From the NCBI GenBank assembly GCA_016124945.1, contig WGMT01000044.1, positions 147,365 to 211,364 on the forward strand: a stretch of DNA of 64,000 nucleotides, read 5' to 3'. The notes under the pieces are model-generated. The model ran no database searches. It saw only the letters and a list, made by a program, of their open reading frames with translations, and was not told where the DNA came from. This DNA comes from a bacterium (GTDB lineage Bacteria > Chloroflexota > Anaerolineae > Caldilineales > Caldilineaceae). Shown here piece after piece: positions 16,763 through 25,433 of the stretch. Numbering within the stretch: position 1 is the first letter of the stretch; each line of letters starts with the position of its first letter. Position numbers and translations under genes: made by a program.

Positions 16763-17593
16763 ATGGCGCAACCTATTGTTGACACGTCCAAACTCTGTAT
16801 TCACACCATCACCACCAAACCCTGGCCGATTGAAACCGCTATCGAGCGTTTCTCTGCACACGGCGTCGGTGGCATGACCATCTGGCGCGATGCACTGACC
16901 GGGCGCGACATTGCCGCCACCGGTCAACGCATCCGCGATGCGGGGATGGCTGTGGTCTCGCTCTGCCGTGGCGGCTTTTTCCCTGCCGAAACAGACGTAG
17001 CGCGTCAGGCGGCCATCGACGACAACCACCGCGCCATCGACGAAGCCGCTGCATTGGGCGCGCCGTTGATCGTCCTCGTGTGTGGTGCGGTGCCCAAGCA
17101 GCCGCTGCCTCTCTCTCGCCAACAGATCCAGGACGGCATCGAGTCTATCCTCGACCATGCGGCATCCGTCGGCGTGAAGTTGGCGATTGAACCGCTGCAC
17201 CCCATGTATGCCGACAGCCGATCCGCCATCAACACGCTGCGCCAGGCCAACGACGCCTGTGCTGCTATCGATTCCCCTTGGGTCGGCGTGGCCGTAGACG
17301 TCTACCACCTCTGGTGGGACCCGGATTTGGAAGCGCAAATTCAGCGCTGCGGTGCAATGGGCAAGCTTTTCGCCTTTCATATTTGCGATTGGCGCACCCC
17401 CACCGAAGACCTGCTCAACGATCGTGGCTTAATGGGCGAAGGCTCGATCCCTGTGCGTCAGATCCGCGGCTGGGTTGAGCAGACCGGCTTCAACGGTTTC
17501 AACGAAGTCGAAATCTTCTCAAACCGCTATTGGGCAGGCGATCAAGAAGCGTTTCTGGCAAAGATCGTAGACGCATACTTAAACCATTCTTGA
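16763..17593 (+). CDS. sugar phosphate isomerase/epimerase family TIM barrel
   Basis: A 276-residue xylose-isomerase-like TIM barrel (AP endonuclease 2 family). The four metal-binding positions are visible as Glu in AIEPLHP, the Asp/His pair in VDVYHLWWD, His in FHICDW and Glu in NEVEIFS. The family includes keto-sugar epimerases, 2-keto-myo-inositol dehydratases and lyases of 3-keto-glycosides. It starts a cluster with three Gfo/Idh/MocA dehydrogenases, so it may act on the oxidised sugars they produce. The exact substrate is unknown. Confidence 0.85.
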   Translation: MAQPIVDTSKLCIHTITTKPWPIETAIERFSAHGVGGMTIWRDALTGRDIAATGQRIRDAGMAVVSLCRGGFFPAETDVARQAAIDDNHRAIDEAAALGAPLIVLVCGAVPKQPLPLSRQQIQDGIESILDHAASVGVKLAIEPLHPMYADSRSAINTLRQANDACAAIDSPWVGVAVDVYHLWWDPDLEAQIQRCGAMGKLFAFHICDWRTPTEDLLNDRGLMGEGSIPVRQIRGWVEQTGFNGFNEVEIFSNRYWAGDQEAFLAKIVDAYLNHS

Positions 17594-17602
17594 ACCCATT
17601 TA

Positions 17603-17772
17603 CGATTTTCGATTGACGATTTACGATTGCTTCGTTGAGAGCGATTCGCATGATTTGAATCTGTCTTGACGGCATCGTTTTACCAATCTCCAGTCACATC
17701 CTCAACAAGACAATCGAAAATCGTCAATCGAAAATCGTCAATCGAAAATCGTCAATCGAAAATCGTCAATCC
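17603..17772. repeat. inverted 14-bp repeat units flanking a spacer
   Basis: On the right, four perfect tandem copies of CAATCGAAAATCGT (17711-17766) and the start of a fifth. On the left, the reverse complement ACGATTTTCGATTG (17603-17616) and a degenerate partner. The arms are about 90 bases apart, between the isomerase stop and the ribosome site of the next gene. The same unit recurs at 18938-19149. Confidence 0.9.
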
Positions 17773-17799
17773 TTCTTCACCCTAGGAGATCACCTTCTT

Positions 17800-18957
17800 A
17801 TGGCAGAACATCGAATCGGCGTGATCATGAACGGCGTCACTGGGCGCATGGGCACCAACCAGCATCTTGTGCGTTCTGTTCTGGCGATCCGCAAACAGGG
17901 CGGTGTGCAAACTCGCTCCGGCGATTACATTGTGCCCGATCCCATTCTGGTGGGGCGCAATGCCGACAAGTTGGAACGGCTGGCCGAAGCCCACGGTGTG
18001 AAAAAGTGGACCACCGATCTCGACGGTGCTTTGTCGGACGATGAGAATCACATCTACTTCGATGCCCTGGCAACGAATTTGCGTGTAGTCAATGTGCTCA
18101 AGGCGATTGAGGCGGGGAAGGCGGTCTATTGCGAGAAACCCACGGCCACCAACACCGAAGACGCCCTTAGCCTGGCACGCGCTGCTGCCCGCGCCGGTGT
18201 CAAAAATGGCGTCGTGCAAGACAAACTCTTCTTGCCTGGTCTGCTCAAACTGAAGTATCTAATTGAAAACGGCTTCTTCGGCGAAATCTTGTCTGTGCGC
18301 GGGGAATTCGGTTATTGGGTCTTCTCTGGCGTGGATCAGCCTGCACAACGGCCATCGTGGAACTACCGCAAGGAAGAGGGTGGCGGCATTATTCTGGACA
18401 TGTTCGCACACTGGCGCTACGTCATCGACAATCTCTTCGGCAAGGTGAAGTCGCTCAACTGTATCGGCGCCATTCACCTGCCCAACCGCATCGACGAACG
18501 GGGCGACCACTACACCGCCACCGCCGATGACGCCGCCTACGGCACGTTTGAGCTGGATAACGGCGTGATCTGCCAGTTCAACTCCTCGTGGACAGTGCGC
18601 GTCCGTCGCGACGACCTACTCACCCTACAAGTAGACGGCACCAACGGCAGCGCCGTCGCCGGTCTGCGTGAATGTGTCATCCAACCCCAGGCCATGACAC
18701 CCAAACCGGTCTGGAATCCCGACATCCCCAGTCCCATCAACTTCTTCGAGACCTGGCAGCAAATGCCCACCAATCAGGTCTACGACAATGCATTCAAAAT
18801 ACAGTGGGAAGCCTTCCTGCGCCACGTCGTCGAAGACACCCCCTTCCCCTGGGATCTACTCGAAGGAGCCAAAGGCGTGCAACTGGCTGAGCTAGGCTAC
18901 GAATCGTGGGAAAAGCGCTGCTGGCTGAACGTGGAGGAATTGACGATTGACGATTGA
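17800..18957 (+). CDS. Gfo/Idh/MocA family oxidoreductase
   Basis: A 385-residue NAD(P)-dependent sugar dehydrogenase-like protein. The Rossmann start is GVIMNGVTGRMG, and YCEKPTA holds the conserved Lys of the EKP motif. The second domain contains GGGIILDMFAHWRY with His at the usual catalytic position. Members oxidise or reduce sugars and inositols. GGAGATC precedes the ATG. The last residues (LTIDD) and the TGA stop are encoded by the intergenic repeat unit, so the natural C-terminus may have been altered by repeat expansion. Confidence 0.88.
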   Translation: MAEHRIGVIMNGVTGRMGTNQHLVRSVLAIRKQGGVQTRSGDYIVPDPILVGRNADKLERLAEAHGVKKWTTDLDGALSDDENHIYFDALATNLRVVNVLKAIEAGKAVYCEKPTATNTEDALSLARAAARAGVKNGVVQDKLFLPGLLKLKYLIENGFFGEILSVRGEFGYWVFSGVDQPAQRPSWNYRKEEGGGIILDMFAHWRYVIDNLFGKVKSLNCIGAIHLPNRIDERGDHYTATADDAAYGTFELDNGVICQFNSSWTVRVRRDDLLTLQVDGTNGSAVAGLRECVIQPQAMTPKPVWNPDIPSPINFFETWQQMPTNQVYDNAFKIQWEAFLRHVVEDTPFPWDLLEGAKGVQLAELGYESWEKRCWLNVEELTIDD

Positions 18958-19149
18958 CGATTTTCGATTGACGATTTTCGTGTTGAGTAGGTGATTGGGT
19001 AAAGAGAAAACGAACGACGGGGATGTTGCCGCCAGATGGGCAACATCCCCGTCGTTCGTTTTCTGTCGTTCGCCCGCAACATTCATCACAGCGGTCGCGT
19101 ACTCAACCAGGCAATCGTCAATCGAAAATCGTCAATTGTTCATCGTCAA
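18938..19149. repeat. inverted repeat spanning two convergent stop codons
   Basis: The left arm (18938-18980) iterates ATTGACGATT(TTCG), and the right arm (19111-19149) is its reverse complement. The stop codons of both convergent Gfo/Idh genes (18955-18957 plus, 19132-19134 minus) are TGA triplets inside these arms. Between them lies a separate perfect hairpin. Confidence 0.9.
19005..19064. terminator. perfect 26-bp hairpin between convergent genes
   Basis: Arms 19005-19030 and 19039-19064 are perfectly complementary, with an eight-base loop. The arms start AGAAAACGAACGACGGGG and carry A/T-rich outer ends, so the hairpin can end transcription from both sides. Confidence 0.88.
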
Positions 19150-20163
19150 TACCTGCGCCGTCTCCTGCGCCCGGATCGCCAACTCCATCGCCAGGAAGCA
19201 GTGGGCCTGCGGCATGGCGGTTTCAGTGCGGTTGCGCACGTCGTTGACCAATGCCTCGCCATAGTAGATAGGTGTGTTGGCGGCATCAATGTAGCGTGTC
19301 TCTTTCTGGTTTACCAGGAAGATGTGATTGCCGGCCGGGCGACCGGCAATGTCGACGTACTTGCGCAGTTCAAGGTAGCCCTCGCTCCCCAGAATGATCA
19401 ATCGACCGTCGCCCCAAGTGGACAACCCGTCCGGCGTGAACCAGTCGACGCGCAAGTAGCCGGTGCGTCCGTTGTCGGCGCGTAGCAGTGTGTCTCCGAA
19501 ATCTTCCAGGCCCGGCCATTGTGGGTGATGGTAATTGCCTACCTGCGAAGCCACAATTTCGGCGGATTTCGCCCCTGTGTAGTAGAGGAATTGCTCAAAC
19601 TGATGGCTGGCAATGTCGATGAGAATGCCGCCGTACTTGTCTTTCTCGAAGAACCAGTCGGGCCGCGATTCAGGACGCAGCCGGTGTGGCCCTGTACCGA
19701 TTGTCTGGATTACGTCGCCGATGGTGCCTTCCTGGATCAACTCGCCTGCTTTGACCGAGGCCGGGTTGCCCAACCGCTCACTGTAGAAGATCGAAAAGAT
19801 GCGCCCGGTTTCCGCCTGCACCTTGCGCGCCTCTTCGAGTTGGGCCATGGTGGTAAAGCCGGGCTTGTCGCTCATGTAATCCTTGCCATGACGCATCACG
19901 TCTACGCCCAGCGGACCTCGATCACAAGGGATCCCGGCGCTGATCACCATGTGGATCGATTCGTCTTCCAGGATTTCTGCTGCGCTTTTGGCCGCCGTTG
20001 CCTGCGAAAAGCGTCGGTGGTAGGGTTCGAGCAGGTCGGCCTCCGGCGCATAGACGGCAACCAACTCTGCACCGGCATCCAAGAGGACCTGCGTCTGTTC
20101 GTAGATGTGACCGTGGTTGAGGCCGATGGTGGCGAATCGAACGGGGGCTGGGGTAGCCGACAT
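19132..20163 (-). CDS. Gfo/Idh/MocA family oxidoreductase
   Basis: A 343-residue protein from the ATG at 20163, chosen because GGAGG lies eight bases upstream. The N-terminal Rossmann motif is unusual (ATIGLNHGHIYE), and SDKPG replaces the common EKP. DIASHQFEQFLYYTG carries the His of the catalytic region. It is similar in size to glycoside or inositol dehydrogenase-like members. It lies 77 bases downstream of another Gfo/Idh gene on the same strand and probably shares its transcript. Confidence 0.87.
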   Translation of the reverse strand: MSATPAPVRFATIGLNHGHIYEQTQVLLDAGAELVAVYAPEADLLEPYHRRFSQATAAKSAAEILEDESIHMVISAGIPCDRGPLGVDVMRHGKDYMSDKPGFTTMAQLEEARKVQAETGRIFSIFYSERLGNPASVKAGELIQEGTIGDVIQTIGTGPHRLRPESRPDWFFEKDKYGGILIDIASHQFEQFLYYTGAKSAEIVASQVGNYHHPQWPGLEDFGDTLLRADNGRTGYLRVDWFTPDGLSTWGDGRLIILGSEGYLELRKYVDIAGRPAGNHIFLVNQKETRYIDAANTPIYYGEALVNDVRNRTETAMPQAHCFLAMELAIRAQETAQVLTMNN

Positions 20164-20185
20164 GGTATTGTCCTCCAAGTAAGGG

Positions 20186-20207
20186 TGATTGGTGATTTGT
20201 GATTGGG
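20186..20207. repeat. GTGATTGG-type iterated repeat
   Basis: Iterations of GTGATTGGTGATTTG between the two minus-strand Gfo/Idh genes. The same family occurs as CCAATCA units at 36677-36704 and at 58466-58487. Confidence 0.6.
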
Positions 20208-20240
20208 GCAGATCTCATTTCTGCCTCAAGCATCAATTGC

Positions 20241-21440
20241 TTAAGATGGGAAATGGGTGTAGTCACTCAGATCGATGATTTCGCCGGCGCTTGCCCAGGG
20301 AACGTCGCCGCGCTCCGACGGCAATAGGCCACGCTGATAACAGTCGAAGAATAGCGACGGCAAGCCTTCAATAATGCCCTGATCTTCTTCAACATAGAGC
20401 AGTTGTGGTGGAAAATCGACAATCTCACCGGATTCCTGTACGCCGTTCATGCAAAGCGTCTGCGCCAGCGCAGCCTCAATGCCGCAGACAGGACTTGTCC
20501 CCCGGCGGATGGCGTTTAGGCAGTGGTCGAGCTTGATGCTGTGGGCGTCGGTTTCGGGGTTGCCATAGCTGCGCACCCGCCCATCGTGGAATTGGGCCAC
20601 GATCTCGCTTTCGCGTCCACTGTAGGTGACAGTTGCGTCTTCAAACTCAAAGCGGAAGATCGGCCCCAACTCGTCTTTAACGGGGTGGGCGGTGAAGAAG
20701 AAGATCTCTACACCGTCTGCCAGATGCGCGCGCATGGCTACCGTGTCGTAATTCTCAATGGGGTTGGCGCGATAGCGCTCGGCCTCTACCTGTACCGGAA
20801 ACGCGCTCTGATCCATTTCGTCACCCAGCAAAAAGAGCATGTTGTGTAGATGATGTGCTGTGGCGTTGTTCAGTGGGCTGTCGAGTACCCAGTCGCCGTC
20901 CGCACTGTGGATATGCCCGGCCCAGCGATTGCGCGTGTAGTACACCTGCCAGCGGGGCCAAAGCGTGAGGCTGCTGAGTCGAATAGGCGCGCCGAGGAGA
21001 CCGCTACGAATGTCCTCTTTGAGTTGCAAAATGGGTGGCGTGAACGACCAGTTGTAACCAATGGCCACGAAACGACCGCTCTGCTTCTCCACGGCCAACG
21101 TCTCTAGCCCGTCTTGCACAGTGGCGGCCAGTGGCTTTTCGCAGAGGACGTGCGAACCTTTGCTTAGTGCAAATCGTGTCTGCGGCATGTGATGGTGCGT
21201 GGGCGATGCAATGATCAGCAGGTCGGGTTGCTGTTCGGCGTAAAGCTCGCCCACATCGCCATAACTTGGGATCTGTCTCTCTTGAAGATAGGGCCAGGCA
21301 GGCGTGGATTGAGCAAAGGGATCGACTACGCCCACAAGCTGAGCATTGCGTTCCGCTGTGGGCGTGAGCAATTGCCGTGCATAATTTCCGCCATACCCAC
21401 CAACACCGACCAGTCCAACCGTTAACGTCGTCTGAGACAT
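20241..21440 (-). CDS. Gfo/Idh/MocA family oxidoreductase
   Basis: A 399-residue member starting at ATG 21440 (MSQTTLTVGLVGVGGYG). The glycine motif GLVGVGGYGGNYA binds NAD(P), and CEKPLAA holds the conserved Lys. The C-terminal domain carries the N-A-T-A-H-H-L-H segment in the catalytic helix. AAGG about 13 bases upstream is a weak ribosome site. It is the promoter-proximal gene of the minus-strand pair and diverges from the Opp operon across a 556-base gap. Confidence 0.88.
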   Translation of the reverse strand: MSQTTLTVGLVGVGGYGGNYARQLLTPTAERNAQLVGVVDPFAQSTPAWPYLQERQIPSYGDVGELYAEQQPDLLIIASPTHHHMPQTRFALSKGSHVLCEKPLAATVQDGLETLAVEKQSGRFVAIGYNWSFTPPILQLKEDIRSGLLGAPIRLSSLTLWPRWQVYYTRNRWAGHIHSADGDWVLDSPLNNATAHHLHNMLFLLGDEMDQSAFPVQVEAERYRANPIENYDTVAMRAHLADGVEIFFFTAHPVKDELGPIFRFEFEDATVTYSGRESEIVAQFHDGRVRSYGNPETDAHSIKLDHCLNAIRRGTSPVCGIEAALAQTLCMNGVQESGEIVDFPPQLLYVEEDQGIIEGLPSLFFDCYQRGLLPSERGDVPWASAGEIIDLSDYTHFPS

Positions 21441-21996
21441 ATTGACACATCGCCTTTGAAGGGAAATATATGCGTTAGTGTAGTAGTGTACAAGTTTCAA
21501 GGAAATATCGAAAATGGCGTTGAGCGACAAGTTATTAGGGGGCCACACTGTAAACGCCGACAAAACCTAGTAACTTCTAGTAAGTTGTCGTTTTGTGTCG
21601 GTGGATTGTAATCCATCTTCCAACTTGACAATCGATTTCCAACCTACTAGAATGGTCCTTGTGCCCGATGGTTACCCCAATATCTTTTGATTCTGGTTAG
21701 ACTTAGCAAAAACTGAGCTTAGATAATCAAAATCAACTGTCGGCTTTCCCGCATCGGCAGCAACATAGACCACAGCGGCACATGATTTACCTGATAAACC
21801 CCTATTAGTTGGTAGAAATTTAGAGTATAAGCACCTCAGGGATTGTTCCCAACTTTCTTATCTAGAATCCTCTTGAGTTGAATTGGTGCGGTATCCAACC
21901 GCTCGTTTAACTGTTAACGTTGCCATCCACTTGCTGGGCTAAGCACCCTATGTTTCTGCATGTCTGCGAACGCCCTCACTGGTTAGGAATACGCCT
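21441..21996. other. 556-base divergent regulatory region
   Basis: This A/T-rich region holds a strong plus-strand promoter (21625-21653) and a small dyad GGATT-GT-AATCC (21603-21614) just before it. Transcription from the promoter would give a leader of about 335 bases before the OppD-like gene. I see no open reading frame or known riboswitch consensus in the leader. Confidence 0.6.
21625..21653 (+). promoter_or_regulatory. sigma70-type promoter of the Opp operon
   Basis: TTGACA (21625-21630) and TAGAAT (21648-21653) are 17 bases apart. The same TAGAAT form of the -10 occurs before the ROK regulator gene. Confidence 0.75.
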
Positions 21997-23010
21997 GTGC
22001 CGGAACAATCAACGCACGCGCAACCCATCCTCGAACTCAAGAACCTCAAAACCTACTTTTTCCTTGAAGGCGGCATTGTGCGCGCTGTTGATGGCGTTAA
22101 TCTGTCGTTGGCGCGTCAATCGACGCTGGGGGTAGTAGGTGAAAGCGGTTGTGGCAAAAGCATTACTGCCAACTCAATCATGCGCTTGATCAAGTCCCCA
22201 CCCGGCAAGATCGTTGAAGGTGAGATTGTCTTGCAGCGCAAGGATGGCACAACCGTCGATCTGGCCAAGCTCGATCCCACAGGTCAACAGATGCGCTCGA
22301 TCCGTGGGGCCGAAGTCGCCATGATCTTTCAGGAGCCGATGACCTCGCTGAATCCACTTCACAACATTGGCGATCAAATTTCTGAAACGGTGATGCTCCA
22401 TCAAAAGATGAGCAAGGCCGAAGCGCTGGAACGAGCCGAAGAGATGCTGAAGCGTGTACACATTAGTGCACCCAGTGAACGTCTGAGCGCCTACCCACAT
22501 CAGTTAAGCGGTGGTATGCGTCAGCGTGTGATGATCGCCATGGCGCTCTCGTGTAACCCGTCGGTCCTGATTGCTGATGAACCCACCACGGCGCTCGATG
22601 TGACGGTACAGGCGCAGATCCTCGATCTGATGCAGGAGTTACAAGACGATTTCAACTCTTCGATCATGATGATCACCCACAACTTGGGTGTGGTGTCACA
22701 GATTTCGGATCATGTCGCTGTCATGTATCTGGGCAAGGTTGTAGAGTACGGACCCACCCGTGCCATCTTCCATGAACCACTTCACCCCTACACCAAAGGT
22801 TTGCTGCTTTCGGTGCCGGTGCTTGGCCGTAAAAAGGACAAGCTTGTGCCCATCGAAGGTATGGTGCCGAACGCAATGACCGATATCCGTGGTTGCGCCT
22901 TTGCTGCCCGCTGCCCTCATGTGATGCCCATTTGCCGGGAACAGACGCCTCCTCTGACCGAAATCTCTACTGGTCATTGGGGTGCTTGTTGGCTGCATGA
23001 ATCACCCTAA
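21997..23010 (+). CDS. oligopeptide/dipeptide ABC transporter ATPase (OppD/DppD type)
   Basis: A 337-residue ABC ATPase. Walker A is GESGCGKS (48-55), the signature is LSGGMRQRV, Walker B is VLIADEPTTALD, and the switch His is in MITHNLGV. The C-terminal oligopeptide-transporter extension has the usual cysteines (GCAFAARCPHVMPIC), which in this family often bind an iron-sulfur cluster. The start is a GTG with TAGGA eight bases upstream. It is the first gene of the import operon. Confidence 0.93.
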   Translation: MPEQSTHAQPILELKNLKTYFFLEGGIVRAVDGVNLSLARQSTLGVVGESGCGKSITANSIMRLIKSPPGKIVEGEIVLQRKDGTTVDLAKLDPTGQQMRSIRGAEVAMIFQEPMTSLNPLHNIGDQISETVMLHQKMSKAEALERAEEMLKRVHISAPSERLSAYPHQLSGGMRQRVMIAMALSCNPSVLIADEPTTALDVTVQAQILDLMQELQDDFNSSIMMITHNLGVVSQISDHVAVMYLGKVVEYGPTRAIFHEPLHPYTKGLLLSVPVLGRKKDKLVPIEGMVPNAMTDIRGCAFAARCPHVMPICREQTPPLTEISTGHWGACWLHESP

Positions 23011-23095
23011 CCCCACGTTGGTTCAATCTGCTCACTTGCGGCAGTTTGAATATGTTCAATTTGTTTGTCACACAATGGAGAAAGGAAGAAGAGTA

Positions 23096-25318
23096 ATGCG
23101 CCAATTGCGGAGAATTTTGTTTCTCTCCCTGCTGATTGCGGTGATGGTTTTTGCCGCAGCTTGTGGAGCAGATGAACCTGCGGCGGAGACCCCTGCCGAA
23201 CAGCCCGCCGCCGCCCAAGAAGCCCCCGCGGCAGATGAAGACGCAGACGCTGAAGAAACTGCTGCCCCCGAAGCGTCTGACGAAGAAGCAATGGTTGAAA
23301 CGCCGTACGGCCTACGTCCGGCAGACACCATTGCTTTCCCCGATCCGCCGGACCTGGATCTGGGTGGTGTGATTGTTGATGCATTGCCCATCGACCAGAT
23401 TGTCACCTACAAGGCGCTGCCCGAGTACAACGAGCCTGAGTGGGTGACTGAACTGGTGGAAGCGGGTGAACTGCCGCCTGTGGCAGAACGCCTACCGCTT
23501 GAACCGAAAGTCGTTCTGACCTCTGGTATGTCCGACGGCATCGGCGTTTACGGCGATGCGTGGCGCGATTTCTCGGCCTGCCCCACGGCTGGTTGGAACA
23601 ACGGCGCGGGCGTCACCTCCGGTTGGTTCGGCATCGAGGCCATGTCCTTCAACTACCAGGCGCTGGTAAAGACCGGTCCGCTCTACCGAGCCGACCAAGA
23701 CTTGGAACCCTTCCCCAACCTGGCCAAGAGCTGGGAATGGAGCGAAGATGGTCTGCAACTGACCATGAACTTGATCGAAGGCGCCAAATGGTCTGACGGC
23801 GTGCCCTTCACCTCCGCCGACGTCATCTTCACCTGGGTGGATCTGATCAATGATCCCAACGTGGTGCGTAATGGCGTTAAAGGCGATGCATTCGAACTGG
23901 GCGGCGTGTTGCCCACCCTCGAAGCCGTCGACGACTACACCATCCGCTGGACCTTTGCCACACCGTTCCCCAAGCAACTCTACTACATTATGGACGAAGG
24001 CGACTTCAACGTCTCCCCCGCCCATGTGCTGGAGCCAAAGCATCCGAAGAATGATCCCAGCATCGACTACACGTCGTTTGCCAACATTCTGCCCCCTGAT
24101 GCCCTGCCTGCCGTCACCATGGGGCCGTGGGTGCCGGTGGAATACATTACCGACGAGCTGTTGATCATGCGCCGCAACCCCTACTTCTGGATGGTCGACG
24201 AAGCGGGCAACCAACTCCCGTACATCGACGAAGCCGTCTACCAGAAGGGCCCCAGCGGTGTCGGCCGCACGCTCTGTACGCTGGCTGGTGGCTGTGACCA
24301 CACCAACCTCGAAAACCCGTCCAGTGAGTTTGTCGAAGCCCTACGTCGTGCCCAGGAACCGGATGCTGAGTTCATTATGAACTGGGGTCCTGAAGATCTG
24401 GCATTCAACCTGGAACTGAACCAGTCTGAATCGTTGGGCCTCAACGATGTACGTGACGAAGCTATCCGTCAGCTCTTCCGCGAAGACGACTTCCGCCGTG
24501 CGTTGAGCCATGCCATCGACCGTGACGGCATTGCCCAATCGATTATGCGTGGTCCGTTCCTGCGTGCCTTCCCTGGTGGCCTCTTCCCGGGTTCGCCTGA
24601 GTTCGACAAGGAATCTGTCGTTTACTATCCGTACGATGTTGAGAAGGCCAAAGATCTGTTGGCCGGCCTCGGCCTCGAAGACACCGACGGCAATGGCGTG
24701 TTGAACTTCACCGAAGGCCCTGCTGCCGGTGAGGACGTCATCGTCGCCATGAACACCTCACAGGATGCTGCCGAGTCGATCACCATTGGCGATCAGCTTG
24801 CGGCCATGTTTGCGCTCGTGGGCATTAAGGTCAATGCCCGCCCGCTTACCAGCCAGGCCGCCACTGATGTCAACACCAGCGGTCAATGGGATATGCGCAT
24901 TACCCGCACCAGCGACTTCCTGCTACCCTTCAAGAACTGCGCCAACCTGGCTCCGCTCACCCCGCAGACCCCAGGCTGGAACCGTCAGGCTGAAGGCGCT
25001 GAGCGTGTGTTGCGTGATTGGGAACAAGAAATGGTTGATCTGGTAAATGTCTACTGCGCCTCTCAAGACACCGAGGAACGCAAGCAGTTGATCAACCAGT
25101 ACAACTACCTCTACACCTACCACAACTACTCGCTGGGTACGATCATCGGTCGCAAGGGGTTGGCCCTGGCCGAACGCTTTAAGAACGTCCCCGGTGGCAC
25201 GCCGCCCTACATGTACCAGTGGGTGGAAGATGCGATCATGTCTGAAATCATCTGGACTGATCCTTCCGAACACAAGGAACAGGTACGCCCGAACACGATT
25301 CCGGTGTACGACAACTAG
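23096..25318 (+). CDS. extracellular solute-binding protein, family 5
   Basis: A 740-residue lipoprotein of the SBP_bac_5 family (OppA/DppA-like). A signal peptide with lipobox FAAAC (Cys at about 23) is followed by a low-complexity Ala/Glu/Pro linker (about 25-75) that tethers the protein to the membrane. The binding domain carries the family stretch LVKTGPLYRADQDLEPFPNLAKSW. It is longer than most members (500-600 residues). AGGAAGAAG precedes the ATG at 23096. It captures peptides or possibly oligosaccharides for the permease encoded downstream. Confidence 0.9.
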   Translation: MRQLRRILFLSLLIAVMVFAAACGADEPAAETPAEQPAAAQEAPAADEDADAEETAAPEASDEEAMVETPYGLRPADTIAFPDPPDLDLGGVIVDALPIDQIVTYKALPEYNEPEWVTELVEAGELPPVAERLPLEPKVVLTSGMSDGIGVYGDAWRDFSACPTAGWNNGAGVTSGWFGIEAMSFNYQALVKTGPLYRADQDLEPFPNLAKSWEWSEDGLQLTMNLIEGAKWSDGVPFTSADVIFTWVDLINDPNVVRNGVKGDAFELGGVLPTLEAVDDYTIRWTFATPFPKQLYYIMDEGDFNVSPAHVLEPKHPKNDPSIDYTSFANILPPDALPAVTMGPWVPVEYITDELLIMRRNPYFWMVDEAGNQLPYIDEAVYQKGPSGVGRTLCTLAGGCDHTNLENPSSEFVEALRRAQEPDAEFIMNWGPEDLAFNLELNQSESLGLNDVRDEAIRQLFREDDFRRALSHAIDRDGIAQSIMRGPFLRAFPGGLFPGSPEFDKESVVYYPYDVEKAKDLLAGLGLEDTDGNGVLNFTEGPAAGEDVIVAMNTSQDAAESITIGDQLAAMFALVGIKVNARPLTSQAATDVNTSGQWDMRITRTSDFLLPFKNCANLAPLTPQTPGWNRQAEGAERVLRDWEQEMVDLVNVYCASQDTEERKQLINQYNYLYTYHNYSLGTIIGRKGLALAERFKNVPGGTPPYMYQWVEDAIMSEIIWTDPSEHKEQVRPNTIPVYDN

Positions 25319-25348
25319 GCGTCTGGTGGTCGTATAGTTGGTTCGTAG

Positions 25349-25401
25349 GATGATGAGATGATGAGATGATGCACACCGCATCATCTCATCATCCCATTAT
25401 C
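25349..25401. repeat. GATGATGAG-type inverted repeat
   Basis: Arms of 24 bases (25349-25372 and 25378-25401) iterate GATGATGAGATGATGAG, pair with two mismatches and leave a five-base loop. It lies within the Opp operon between binding-protein and permease genes, so it may keep the upstream message abundant rather than end transcription. The same family occurs at 39936. Confidence 0.88.
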
Positions 25402-25433
25402 TTCTCTTTTCTTGTTTCTAAAGGCTGGGGTAC

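Noticed and set aside
17711..17766. Short regular repeats that might be a CRISPR array
   Set aside because: The 14-bp units are head to tail without spacers and there are no cas genes.
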